This document shows positions 1 through 6,598 of a DNA stretch of 64,000 bases, piece by piece. The stretch's first letter is position 1. Each line of letters opens with the position of its first letter. A program made the position numbers and the translations under genes. The notes beneath the pieces were generated by a model. It worked only from the letters and a program-made list of their open reading frames with translations. It was not told the DNA's origin and did no database searches. This DNA comes from Erwinia sorbitola (GTDB taxonomy: Bacteria > Pseudomonadota > Gammaproteobacteria > Enterobacterales > Enterobacteriaceae): the NCBI RefSeq assembly GCF_009738185.1, contig NZ_CP046509.1, positions 1,305,501 to 1,369,500 of the forward strand, given 5' to 3'.

Positions 1-2
1 GT

Positions 3-68
3 GAGGCAATCCTCAAATGCAAAGAGGCGCTAATCGATGAAATTGGGAAGGCCGCATTACGAGACTGA
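3..68 (+). CDS. possible 3' end of an upstream gene (partial)
   Basis: Frame 3 is open from the window edge to a TGA at 66-68 and gives a charged, amphipathic tail ending in EIGKAALRD. It stops 13 bases before the start of the usp gene, as expected for an upstream cistron. Only 21 codons are visible, so this could equally be a chance open stretch. Confidence 0.25.
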   Translation, partial: EAILKCKEALIDEIGKAALRD

Positions 69-81
69 CAGGAGAAGGGAT

Positions 82-531
82 ATGAAGACGCTTTTGGTCG
101 CGGTTGATAATTCGGTGATTGCCCGCAAAGTTATTTCACTGACAATTGAGCAGGCACTGGCATTGCAGGCTGAAGTGGTGGTGGTGTGCTGTGTGGATGC
201 CAGCTATGCGGCTTCCGGCCCGTTTGAGATCGAAGCCGGGGAAGATCCGGGCGACTTCGGGCTGGCGCTGGATGAGCAGAATACCGCAGAAGCCGTAGTA
301 CGCCAGGCACTGGCAGAGCTGCATCGCGCAGGGGTAGTGGCGCGTGGCAGGGTGCTTGCCGGAGAATCCGCAGAAACGATTGTTGCAGAAGCCAACCGGC
401 TCAATGTGGCGATGATTATCATGGGCCGCCGTCATCTCTCCTCCTTTAATCGTCTGCTAAAAGGATCATGCAGCGCAGCGGTGATTGAGCGTGCCAGCTG
501 CCCGGTGCTGATCGACGTACGCGTCGACTAA
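82..531 (+). CDS. universal stress protein, UspA family
   Basis: The product is a 149-residue, single-domain cytoplasmic Usp protein. The N-terminal beta strand KTLLVAVDNS and the C-terminal strand CPVLIDV are typical of the fold. The nucleotide loop near residues 114-129 (MGRRHLSSFNRLLKGS) resembles the ATP-binding motif G-x2-G-x9-G(S/T), but the second glycine is replaced by His, so ATP binding is uncertain. I chose the ATG at 82 because GGAGAAGGG lies just upstream; an earlier in-frame ATG at 37 would add 15 atypical residues. Usp proteins aid survival during growth arrest and stress. A stem-loop follows the gene. I cannot assign it to a particular E. coli paralogue. Confidence 0.85.
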   Translation: MKTLLVAVDNSVIARKVISLTIEQALALQAEVVVVCCVDASYAASGPFEIEAGEDPGDFGLALDEQNTAEAVVRQALAELHRAGVVARGRVLAGESAETIVAEANRLNVAMIIMGRRHLSSFNRLLKGSCSAAVIERASCPVLIDVRVD

Positions 532-542
532 AATACTTTTCC

Positions 543-560
543 AGGCCGGTTATCCGGCCT
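543..560 (+). terminator. stem-loop after usp
   Basis: AGGCCGG at 543-549 pairs perfectly with CCGGCCT at 554-560 around a TTAT loop, 12 bases after the usp stop. There is no T tract, so termination would be weak; it also lies just upstream of the next gene's TTG start. Confidence 0.4.
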
Positions 561-580
561 GATAACCTCAGGAACCTGTT

Positions 581-1390
581 TTGATTTCTCACGCTATCCT
601 TGCCTCGCTGTTCTCCGCCCTGGTCTGGCTGGTCGCCGTTGGCGCGCTGGTTAAATGCAAAAAGCTGGCCCCTCTCCCGGCGATTCTGCTCTTCTCACTG
701 CCGCTGCTGGTGGGCAATCTCTATTACTACGGCTGGATCAGCCCGGAACGCGAGCAGCAGGCTCAAATTGATGCCGCCACTGCTCATCTGGCCCGGCTGC
801 CGGTATGGCGTACGGTAAAAGAGCAGCAGCCCGGGCTTTATCAGCAGGCCTATATAGAGCTGGTCAACAGCCTGGAGGATGGGGTGCCGGAGCAGCAGGC
901 GATTGAGCATCTGCGGCCGCTGGTGGCGGATCTGCTGAACCAGCGCATCAACGCCGCCCGCGATGAGGATCTGAATAGCTATATGCAGATATCTCTTGAG
1001 GAGATGAAACAGATGCGCCAGCGCGGCGCCAGCGAGTGCTTCCGCTTTCTGTTTCCCCAGGTAAAAGGTGGCGTAAATGTCAGTAAACTTTTGCCGGAGG
1101 ATCTTACCGGGCGTGAGTTGCAGGCGATGGATCTGTTACTTAAACACAGCGGCGGCGTTGATCAGCCCATCGATCTGAAACAGGGTCGGGTGCAGTTGCA
1201 GGCAGTGGTACGTCAGCTGTATGAGCGCTGGGGAAGTGATTTGCAAACGCTGAACACCCCTGCGGAAACTGGGGTTAACGAAGCCAAACTCTGTGATATG
1301 ACGATTGACCTTTATCAGTCTGTTTTGGCACTTCCTGACAAAGACTCGGCTAACGTATTACGTATAATTATTAGCGGAACAGGTAGTTAA
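581..1390 (+). CDS. unrecognised membrane-anchored protein, 269 aa
   Basis: I do not recognise this family. The start is a TTG at 581, with a weak AGGAA about six bases upstream. The first 50 residues contain two hydrophobic segments (about 3-25 and 31-50) separated by a short basic loop KCKK, so an inner-membrane hairpin is likely. The remaining 215 residues are hydrophilic and apparently helical, rich in Gln, Leu and Glu, with no catalytic signature that I can name. Leaving the hairpin, the large domain would face the cytoplasm if the loop is periplasmic, but the positive loop argues for the opposite, so the topology is open. The gene appears to stand alone: a stem-loop lies on either side. 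Confidence 0.7.
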   Translation: MISHAILASLFSALVWLVAVGALVKCKKLAPLPAILLFSLPLLVGNLYYYGWISPEREQQAQIDAATAHLARLPVWRTVKEQQPGLYQQAYIELVNSLEDGVPEQQAIEHLRPLVADLLNQRINAARDEDLNSYMQISLEEMKQMRQRGASECFRFLFPQVKGGVNVSKLLPEDLTGRELQAMDLLLKHSGGVDQPIDLKQGRVQLQAVVRQLYERWGSDLQTLNTPAETGVNEAKLCDMTIDLYQSVLALPDKDSANVLRIIISGTGS

Positions 1391-1394
1391 TTCC

Positions 1395-1419
1395 AAAAAA
1401 AAGCCCGCTCGCCGCGGGC
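1395..1419. terminator. GC stem with A-tract, downstream of the 269-aa gene
   Basis: GCCCGC (1403-1408) pairs with GCGGGC (1414-1419) five bases apart, directly after an A8 run. On the minus strand this gives a stem followed by a U tract, so it would terminate best from the right; on the plus strand it may only block 3' decay of the upstream gene. Confidence 0.45.
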
Positions 1420-1460
1420 ATAATACGTTCTAATTATTGCCAAAATTTCCTGGTGTTGCT

Positions 1461-1575
1461 CAGACATCTCCTGATGTCTGGATGCATAGTCGCACTGATA
1501 GCGGCCCTACGCTATTCATCTCCCTGAATCGATTCAATCGGTAAAACATTGCATAACTTAAGTAAAATTATGCAA
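1461..1575. promoter_or_regulatory. cluster of three inverted repeats upstream of a lipoprotein gene
   Basis: Three perfect dyads lie in 115 bases: CAGACATC/GATGTCTG (1461-1480, loop of 4), the 12-bp palindrome TGAATCGATTCA (1525-1536) and TTGCATAA/TTATGCAA (1549-1575, spacer of 11). They precede the lipoprotein at 1644 and could be operators or leader structures. I cannot match any of them to a known regulator. Confidence 0.3.
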
Positions 1576-1643
1576 ATGCGCCGCTGTCTGATAGCGGCAG
1601 GGGGACGGTGCAGCTCATGATGCGGCACTCGAAGAAGGGAACC

Positions 1644-1928
1644 ATGATGAAAATGAAAATTATCGGCGCATTTGCGCTACTTTTGCTGGCAGGTTGTACC
1701 TCTGGCAAACCAGGTGCTTTTGAAAAAGTGGATGAAGATCCAGCAGTGAATACCGTTCAGTACCGGTTTAATCCAGGGCTGGTAGATAAGTCTGCGATGG
1801 AAAAAGATGTTGAACGTTATTGCTATGATCGCGGGTTTGACAAAGTTGAAGCATTGCAGCCGCAGGAAAGCCATGTGCCCGGTCTGGTGAAGACCTGGTA
1901 CCAATGTAATTTTAGTATCAAAAGCTAA
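1644..1928 (+). CDS. small lipoprotein, function unknown
   Basis: The product begins with a short basic N-terminus and a hydrophobic run ending in the lipobox LLAGC, so it should be cleaved by signal peptidase II and lipidated at Cys (about residue 18). The mature part is about 75 residues with two further cysteines (in RYCYDRG and YQCNF) that could form a disulphide in the periplasm. The residues after Cys are TSG, with no Asp at +2, so sorting to the outer membrane is expected. ATG codons at 1644, 1647 and 1653 are all possible; GAAGGGA at 1634-1640 favours the second or third. I do not recognise the family. A strong palindromic hairpin follows. Confidence 0.75.
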   Translation: MMKMKIIGAFALLLLAGCTSGKPGAFEKVDEDPAVNTVQYRFNPGLVDKSAMEKDVERYCYDRGFDKVEALQPQESHVPGLVKTWYQCNFSIKS

Positions 1929-1934
1929 AAATAA

Positions 1935-1954
1935 GGGCGGGGATATCCCCGCCC
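1935..1954 (+). terminator. perfect 8-bp stem-loop after the lipoprotein gene
   Basis: GGGCGGGG (1935-1942) pairs with CCCCGCCC (1947-1954) around ATAT, six bases after the stop codon. There is no direct U tract, though CTCTTT follows within about 15 bases. Confidence 0.55.
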
Positions 1955-2119
1955 AAGTTACTCTTTAATATTTACCCTATTTCATTCGAATTGCACTTAA
2001 TGCATCTGCAATCCGAAGAATGACAGGTATTTTTGTTATATTGCTGTGTGCAGGCTTTGCCCGCCTTAACCCTGAAACAGCAGCTTCAGGGCCAATCAGT
2101 GAGTCTCCCCACCGAATTC

Positions 2120-2281
2120 TTATCTGCCGTGACGCGGCCCGCCCCCATGATGATAACCACTATGGTGCCCACCGCCGCCGCCGTGATATCCGCCACCACC
2201 GTGATGAGGAGGGGGAACAATACAACCACTTAGCATAACAATCAGAGCCATCACAGAGGTCGCTTTCATTATCGTTTTCAT
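2120..2281 (-). CDS. 53-aa glycine/histidine-rich lipoprotein
   Basis: Reading the minus strand from the ATG at 2281 gives a 53-residue protein with a clear signal (MKTIMKATSVMALIVMLSGC), where LSGC is a lipobox. The mature peptide starts IVPPPHH and continues as a Gly/His stretch (HHGGGGYHGG, HHSGYHHGGG) with about nine histidines in 34 residues. AGGAG lies nine bases upstream of the ATG. The composition suggests binding of Zn, Ni, Cu or Co at the cell envelope, but this is inference from composition alone. The opposite strand has overlapping open frames over the same bases, but they lack ribosome sites and family features. The protein is easily missed because of its length. Confidence 0.75.
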   Translation of the reverse strand: MKTIMKATSVMALIVMLSGCIVPPPHHGGGGYHGGGGGHHSGYHHGGGPRHGR

Positions 2282-2292
2282 TCTTTTCTCCT

Positions 2293-2585
2293 GCTCTTTT
2301 CAATAACGACAACGTTACGCAAGAAAAGTGGAGGAATAATGCTTCGAATGTAGAGTTATTAATGGAGATATTTCTAAATAATTCAAGTGCCCTTGTGGCG
2401 ATATCCGCTTTTTTTAATTAAATAAGATAATGATGAAAAAGTCACGCTATTGTTGAGAATCATCTGAATTAAAAATTTTTGTTGAGGCGGGGAAGGTCGG
2501 GTGGAGGGAAATAGAATTGTGAACTTAAGCCAAATACATCGCCCGGATGTGCACATTGATTTAAACAGCGAAGCATCATTTCAAA
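2293..2585. other. AT-rich spacer, no gene seen
   Basis: About 290 bases between the small lipoprotein and the convergent end of the yhjX-like gene. It is AT-rich, has no open frame with a ribosome site, and should hold the promoter of the minus-strand lipoprotein. I see no recognisable operator. Confidence 0.5.
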
Positions 2586-2616
2586 ACGACGCCCGCCACC
2601 GTAGCAGGCAGCGGGC
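2586..2616 (-). terminator. stem-loop after yhjX-like gene
   Basis: GCCCGC (2591-2596) and GCGGGC (2611-2616) flank a 14-base loop; on the minus strand the stem is followed by GTCGTTTTG. It lies 22 bases beyond the stop codon of the MFS gene. Confidence 0.5.
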
Positions 2617-2637
2617 ATCTGAGGACAAACGGAGCTA

Positions 2638-3861
2638 TCAGGCGTGTTGCAGTGCTTTCTTCACTTCAGCCAGTTTATGCGGCATGCGGATGGTAGCGGA
2701 CATCAACAGTGAAATTACCAGCAGCGCCATAATCAGACTGAAGGTTACGGTAAAGCCGCCGAACAGTGACGCAATCAGCGATCCCATCACACTGCCGATA
2801 CCGAAGCCCAGATAAATCACCCCGTAATTCTTTGTCAGGTTATTCAGACCGAAGAAATCACTGACCAGTGACGGATATACAGTAATGGTACCGCCAAAAC
2901 TGAACGCCACGCAGGCAATAGCGATAAAGAAGCTACTTTCATTCATATGGCTGAACAGCAGGATACTCATGCCGGCCAGAGATACCACCTGCGCCAGGGT
3001 AATCACCCGGATACGGGCGACCTTATCGGACAGCACGCCCAGCACCAGACGGCCACTAAGGTTAGCAATGGCGATGATGGTCACGGCATTTGCCGCTGTC
3101 TGCGCGCTCAGGTGTACCATGCTTTCGCCGATATCTTTCGCCACACCAATCACATACAGGCCGCTCATGCAGGCGGTCAGAAACATCAGCGCCAGCATCC
3201 AGTATTGCGGCAGACGCATCGACTCGGCCAGCGAGTAATCACGTTTCTCCGATGTTTTGTAACCGGCAGTCTGCTGTGCAGGCGCATCTTTCATCAGCAA
3301 TGCGCCGATGACAATCATGCTCATCGCCATTCCGCCCCAGATCATAAAAGTGGTTTCCAGGCTGTAGACACTGAGCAGATAGCTACAGATAAACTTGAAG
3401 CCGAGGCTGCCCAGCCCATAAGCGCCAATCGCACAGGCAGAAATCACCCCTTTGCGCTCCGGGAACCATTTAACACAGTTTGATAACGTCATCAGATAGC
3501 CTGCGCCATCGGCAAGACCCACCAGCAGACCCGCGCTGAGATAGAGCATAAACAGGTTGTCCGCCTGTGAAGTCAGCATCAGACCTACCGCCATCATCAC
3601 CCCGGCAGCCATAGTGACTTTGCGCACGCCGAAACGCTCCTGCAATTTACCGGCAACGGAAGAGGCCAGCGCCAGGCCCAGGCTTAACAGACCAAACGAA
3701 AATGCCACCTGACTGATGCTGGTATCCAGTTTCATGGAGAGCTGCCCGTTAAACAGGCTCCAGGTATAAACCGATCCCAGCGCAAACTGGGTAATGATTG
3801 TACCGATCAGGGTTAACCAGCGGGTGCGATTAACGCTGCTGCCTGTGTTTGGTGTGTTCAT
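2638..3861 (-). CDS. yhjX: MFS transporter, YhjX type (oxalate/formate antiporter-like family)
   Basis: A 407-residue, 12-helix inner-membrane transporter that reads almost colinearly with E. coli YhjX (402 aa): the start RTRWLTLIGTIITQFALGSV, the loop GKLQERFGVRKVTMA, NCVKWFPERKGVISA and the block SFGGTITVYPSLVSDFFGL are recognisable. It belongs to the OFA-type MFS group. In E. coli, yhjX is the main target of the pyruvate-sensing YpdA/YpdB two-component system; the substrate is not settled, pyruvate or a related carboxylate being likely. GGGAGA precedes the ATG. A candidate YpdB double box lies 83-113 bases upstream of the start codon, which supports the same regulation here. No ypdAB genes are in this window. 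Confidence 0.92.
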   Translation of the reverse strand: MNTPNTGSSVNRTRWLTLIGTIITQFALGSVYTWSLFNGQLSMKLDTSISQVAFSFGLLSLGLALASSVAGKLQERFGVRKVTMAAGVMMAVGLMLTSQADNLFMLYLSAGLLVGLADGAGYLMTLSNCVKWFPERKGVISACAIGAYGLGSLGFKFICSYLLSVYSLETTFMIWGGMAMSMIVIGALLMKDAPAQQTAGYKTSEKRDYSLAESMRLPQYWMLALMFLTACMSGLYVIGVAKDIGESMVHLSAQTAANAVTIIAIANLSGRLVLGVLSDKVARIRVITLAQVVSLAGMSILLFSHMNESSFFIAIACVAFSFGGTITVYPSLVSDFFGLNNLTKNYGVIYLGFGIGSVMGSLIASLFGGFTVTFSLIMALLVISLLMSATIRMPHKLAEVKKALQHA

Positions 3862-3943
3862 AAAGTTCTCCCGGTGGGAATGCTAAGAATCTTGAATTAG
3901 CACGATGATAGAGCTGACGCTGCTATTGCCGGGTGAAAAAGGC

Positions 3944-3974
3944 ATGAGCTGCCACGATGCGGGAATGAAATGCA
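3944..3974 (-). promoter_or_regulatory. candidate YpdB operator (two direct repeats)
   Basis: On the minus strand TGCATTTCAT (3974-3965) is followed, after exactly 11 bases, by GGCAGCTCAT (3953-3944). The E. coli YpdB site at yhjX, as I recall it, is two direct GGCATTTCAT boxes 11 bases apart; the copies here match at 9 and 8 of 10 positions with the right spacing and orientation upstream of yhjX. Confidence 0.7.
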
Positions 3975-4030
3975 TCCAGGGCGACATGAATGGCTGATAT
4001 GAGGTCGTGAAGTGAAAGGTATTGCAGGAT

Positions 4031-4056
4031 AATAAATTGATATATATCAATTTATT
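4031..4056. promoter_or_regulatory. perfect FNR-type palindrome
   Basis: Bases 4031-4056 form an uninterrupted 26-bp palindrome whose core TTGATATATATCAA (4037-4050) fits the FNR consensus TTGAT-N4-ATCAA without mismatch. It lies between the YpdB boxes and the FliA-type promoter in the divergent yhjX/chemoreceptor spacer, so oxygen-dependent control of either gene is plausible. Confidence 0.7.
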
Positions 4057-4065
4057 CAACGAGAT

Positions 4066-4093
4066 TAAAGTTTTACTCCGGCGTAGCCGATGA
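4066..4093 (+). promoter_or_regulatory. FliA (sigma 28) type promoter for the chemoreceptor gene
   Basis: TAAAGTTT at 4066-4073 matches the flagellar sigma -35 element exactly, and GCCGATGA at 4086-4093 matches the -10 element GCCGATAA at 7 of 8 positions. The spacer is 12 instead of the usual 11. The start codon lies about 110 bases downstream, normal for chemoreceptor genes. Confidence 0.7.
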
Positions 4094-4203
4094 TAACCAC
4101 TGATGGTATGTCCATAGAACATATCCGTATAACAATAAAAATCACTCTGCCTTTCACTTATCTCTGATTTTCGAGTTCACATTTATTTTCCGAGGAAATC
4201 ATT

Positions 4204-6132
4204 ATGTCGTGGGTTCCAATTCGTTTGTCAGGGAAATTGACGTTGGGTGGCGTATTTATGCTGCTACTCACCTGCATTATTGTCTATCTGGCGATTTCGC
4301 TACGCGGCCAGCCGCGCGTCATTGATGCCAGCAACAGTTTAATTCAGCAAACCGGTGAGAATATCGTTGGCCAGCTTAACCAGCAGTTGATTCGCATTGA
4401 AGGTGAGGGGGTCAGCCTGGCTCGCCTGGCTGAGGTGCTGCCGCACGATGAGGCGCTGGTCAAACAGGTATTGCCACAAATTATCGATACCAGAGGGGAT
4501 AAAAGTATTGCCGGTGGGGGCATCTGGCCGGAGCCTGACGCATTCAGTGACGGTGTTGCCCGTCGTAGCTTCTTCTGGTCGCGTAACGCCAGCGGCGCTC
4601 TGGACTACTCCGATGGCTATAACGATCCCGCCGGTGCCGGGTATCATAACGAAAGCTGGTATACCTCCAGCCGCAGCGCCTCCGGAAACAAGTGCAACTG
4701 GTCAGAAGTTTACCAGGATCCGGTTTCAAACGTGAATATGGTCACCTGTAGCGTGCCATACAGCCACGGCGGCACATTTGCCGGGGTGGCAACCTTTGAT
4801 GTCCTGCTGGATAACCTCTCCAGCTTTATGCAGCGTAACGGCAGCAACACCGGCGGCTATGCCTTCGCCCTCGACCAGGCCGGGAACGTGCTCTATTTCC
4901 CCGGGATGAAAGATAAAACACTGAAAAAATTCAGCGATCTGGCGCAGCAGCAGCCCTGGCTGGCTCCCATCGTTTCTGGGGTGAAAACTGCGGGCAAAGC
5001 CAGTGGAACCACCACACTCAGTGCTATCAACGATGAGTATCTGCATCAGGATGCCCAGGTGACTCTGTTCCGTATGGCGAATACCGGCTGGATTATTGGG
5101 CTGGTGACGCCGCAGGCAGAAGTGACCGCTCTGGCACGCAATATTATGCAGGACATCTTTGTGCTGCTTATCCCGTCATTATTACTCTTGCTGATTGCAT
5201 CCTGGTTTATCTCCCGTCAGATCTCAGGACGGCTGGAGTCTACCCGTAAGGCGCTGGATGATATTGCTCACGGTGATGGCGATCTGACCCGTCGTCTGGA
5301 CACGTCGGGCCGCGATGAGATTGCAGAAATTGCCGTCTCCTTTAATCAGTTTGTCGATAAAATTGCCGGGGTGATTACCAACGTGCAGGCGAGCGGTATT
5401 CATGTAGCGCACAATGCCAGCGGGCTGGAGCAGAGCAACCAGGAGCTGACCGATAAAATCAGTGAGCAGGCGGCGGCCGTAGAAGAGAGCGCCGCAGCGA
5501 TGGAGCAGTTAAATGCCACGGTACAGCAGAACGCCGAAAACACCCGACTGGCGGACTCCTTCACCGAGCAGACTGCGCAAATTGCCCGCAGCAGCAGTAA
5601 CGTAATGCGGCAGCTGATCGACACCATGGAGACGATCAAAGTCTCTTCAAACCGCGTGGGGGAGATCCTCAGCGTAATTGATGGTATTGCATTCCAGACC
5701 AATATCCTGGCGCTCAATGCGGCGGTTGAAGCAGCGCGAGCCGGTGAGCAGGGGCGGGGTTTTGCCGTGGTCGCCGCTGAAGTACGTGCGCTGGCACAGC
5801 GCAGTGCGATGGCTGCACAGGAGATTAAAACGCTTATCGGCCAGTCGGACAGCAATGTGCTGACAGGCAGTAAACTGGTTGAGGGGGCAGGACGTCAGCT
5901 TGAAGAGCTGGTGAAAGATGTGCTGAAAGTGAAAGAGGTGGTGGGTGAAATCCGCGTGGCCGGTGATGAGCAGAGCAAAGGAATTGCTGAAGTTACGCTT
6001 GCCGTCTCACAGATGGAACGCAGCATTCAGCAGAATCTGACGCTGGTGCATCAGACCGCAGAGAATACCCACGCCCTGCATGCGGAAGCATCGCAGCTGG
6101 CAGAGGATATTTCAGTATTTAAAGTGGCGTGA
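4204..6132 (+). CDS. methyl-accepting chemotaxis protein with periplasmic dCache-like domain
   Basis: The 642-residue receptor has a first membrane helix at about 11-33, a periplasmic region of about 280 residues with a dCache_1-like pattern (ESWYTSS, SEVYQDP, GVATFDVLL), a second helix at about 316-335, a HAMP segment and a signalling domain with the highly conserved hairpin tip (GIAFQTNILALNAAVEAARA). Such receptors couple ligand binding to CheA/CheW. The dCache form often binds amino acids, but the usual Arg of the amino-acid motif is not evident, so the ligand is open. It ends EDISVFKVA, without the NWETF-type CheR/CheB tether. A FliA-type promoter and a perfect FNR box lie upstream; a terminator follows the stop. 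Confidence 0.92.
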   Translation: MSWVPIRLSGKLTLGGVFMLLLTCIIVYLAISLRGQPRVIDASNSLIQQTGENIVGQLNQQLIRIEGEGVSLARLAEVLPHDEALVKQVLPQIIDTRGDKSIAGGGIWPEPDAFSDGVARRSFFWSRNASGALDYSDGYNDPAGAGYHNESWYTSSRSASGNKCNWSEVYQDPVSNVNMVTCSVPYSHGGTFAGVATFDVLLDNLSSFMQRNGSNTGGYAFALDQAGNVLYFPGMKDKTLKKFSDLAQQQPWLAPIVSGVKTAGKASGTTTLSAINDEYLHQDAQVTLFRMANTGWIIGLVTPQAEVTALARNIMQDIFVLLIPSLLLLLIASWFISRQISGRLESTRKALDDIAHGDGDLTRRLDTSGRDEIAEIAVSFNQFVDKIAGVITNVQASGIHVAHNASGLEQSNQELTDKISEQAAAVEESAAAMEQLNATVQQNAENTRLADSFTEQTAQIARSSSNVMRQLIDTMETIKVSSNRVGEILSVIDGIAFQTNILALNAAVEAARAGEQGRGFAVVAAEVRALAQRSAMAAQEIKTLIGQSDSNVLTGSKLVEGAGRQLEELVKDVLKVKEVVGEIRVAGDEQSKGIAEVTLAVSQMERSIQQNLTLVHQTAENTHALHAEASQLAEDISVFKVA

Positions 6133-6141
6133 TAATAAAAA

Positions 6142-6174
6142 GCCGCACCGGTTTACTGCCGGGGCGGTTTTTTT
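6142..6174. terminator. bidirectional terminator
   Basis: GCCGCACCGG (6142-6151) pairs nearly throughout with CCGGGGCGGT (6159-6168), followed by a T run to 6174 and preceded by an A-rich stretch. It serves the chemoreceptor gene and the convergent small gene ending at 6181. Confidence 0.75.
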
Positions 6175-6180
6175 ACGCCG

Positions 6181-6390
6181 CTAGCGAATATAACCGCGGA
6201 TCACATCCGCAATCGCTTTATTCGCTTCGCGCCCGTCGCGGTGTTCAACTTCTTCCGCAATTTTTTCCAGGTACTTATTCAGCTTACCGCCTGTCGGTAC
6301 ATTGCCGTAGGCGATCAGCATCTGCACAATATTTCTTAACGCAAGAACCTCTAAGGAGAGGCGTTCAACAACGGCATCTTTATCTGGCAT
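6181..6390 (-). CDS. small helical protein, 69 aa, unknown
   Basis: The product is a soluble, mostly helical protein (LSLEVLALRNIVQMLIAYG; LEKIAEEVEHRDG; AIADVIRGYIR) with no membrane segment. Its layout, an EV..L helix, a Gly hinge and a second charged helix, faintly resembles the small YecF/DUF2594 proteins of enterobacteria, but I cannot confirm the link by eye. Coding character is good: the start has GGAG upstream and the gene stops directly beside a shared bidirectional terminator, convergent with the chemoreceptor gene. Confidence 0.65.
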   Translation of the reverse strand: MPDKDAVVERLSLEVLALRNIVQMLIAYGNVPTGGKLNKYLEKIAEEVEHRDGREANKAIADVIRGYIR

Positions 6391-6598
6391 GGGGGTGCTC
6401 CGGTAGGGCGATCAGCAACAATTCCGCCAGATTACTCTCTACCGTGATGAATCAATCCGCAGAATATCGCTGTTTTTTGCGGCGATTTAAGGCTTAAAAG
6501 CCATTTTCCTCTGGCGATCGCATAATGCGTTTAGTGCGAAGGGTTGAACCTGTCATCTCCAGAGGGCATGATCCCCCCTCGTTTTAAAAGGAGGCTTT

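Noticed and set aside
2020..2238. Plus-strand open frames of 66-72 codons over the small lipoprotein
   Set aside because: The minus strand has a lipobox, a ribosome site and a coherent composition; the plus frames have none.
3883..4122. A 79-codon minus-strand frame upstream of yhjX
   Set aside because: It covers the YpdB, FNR and FliA elements, lacks a ribosome site and has no recognisable features.
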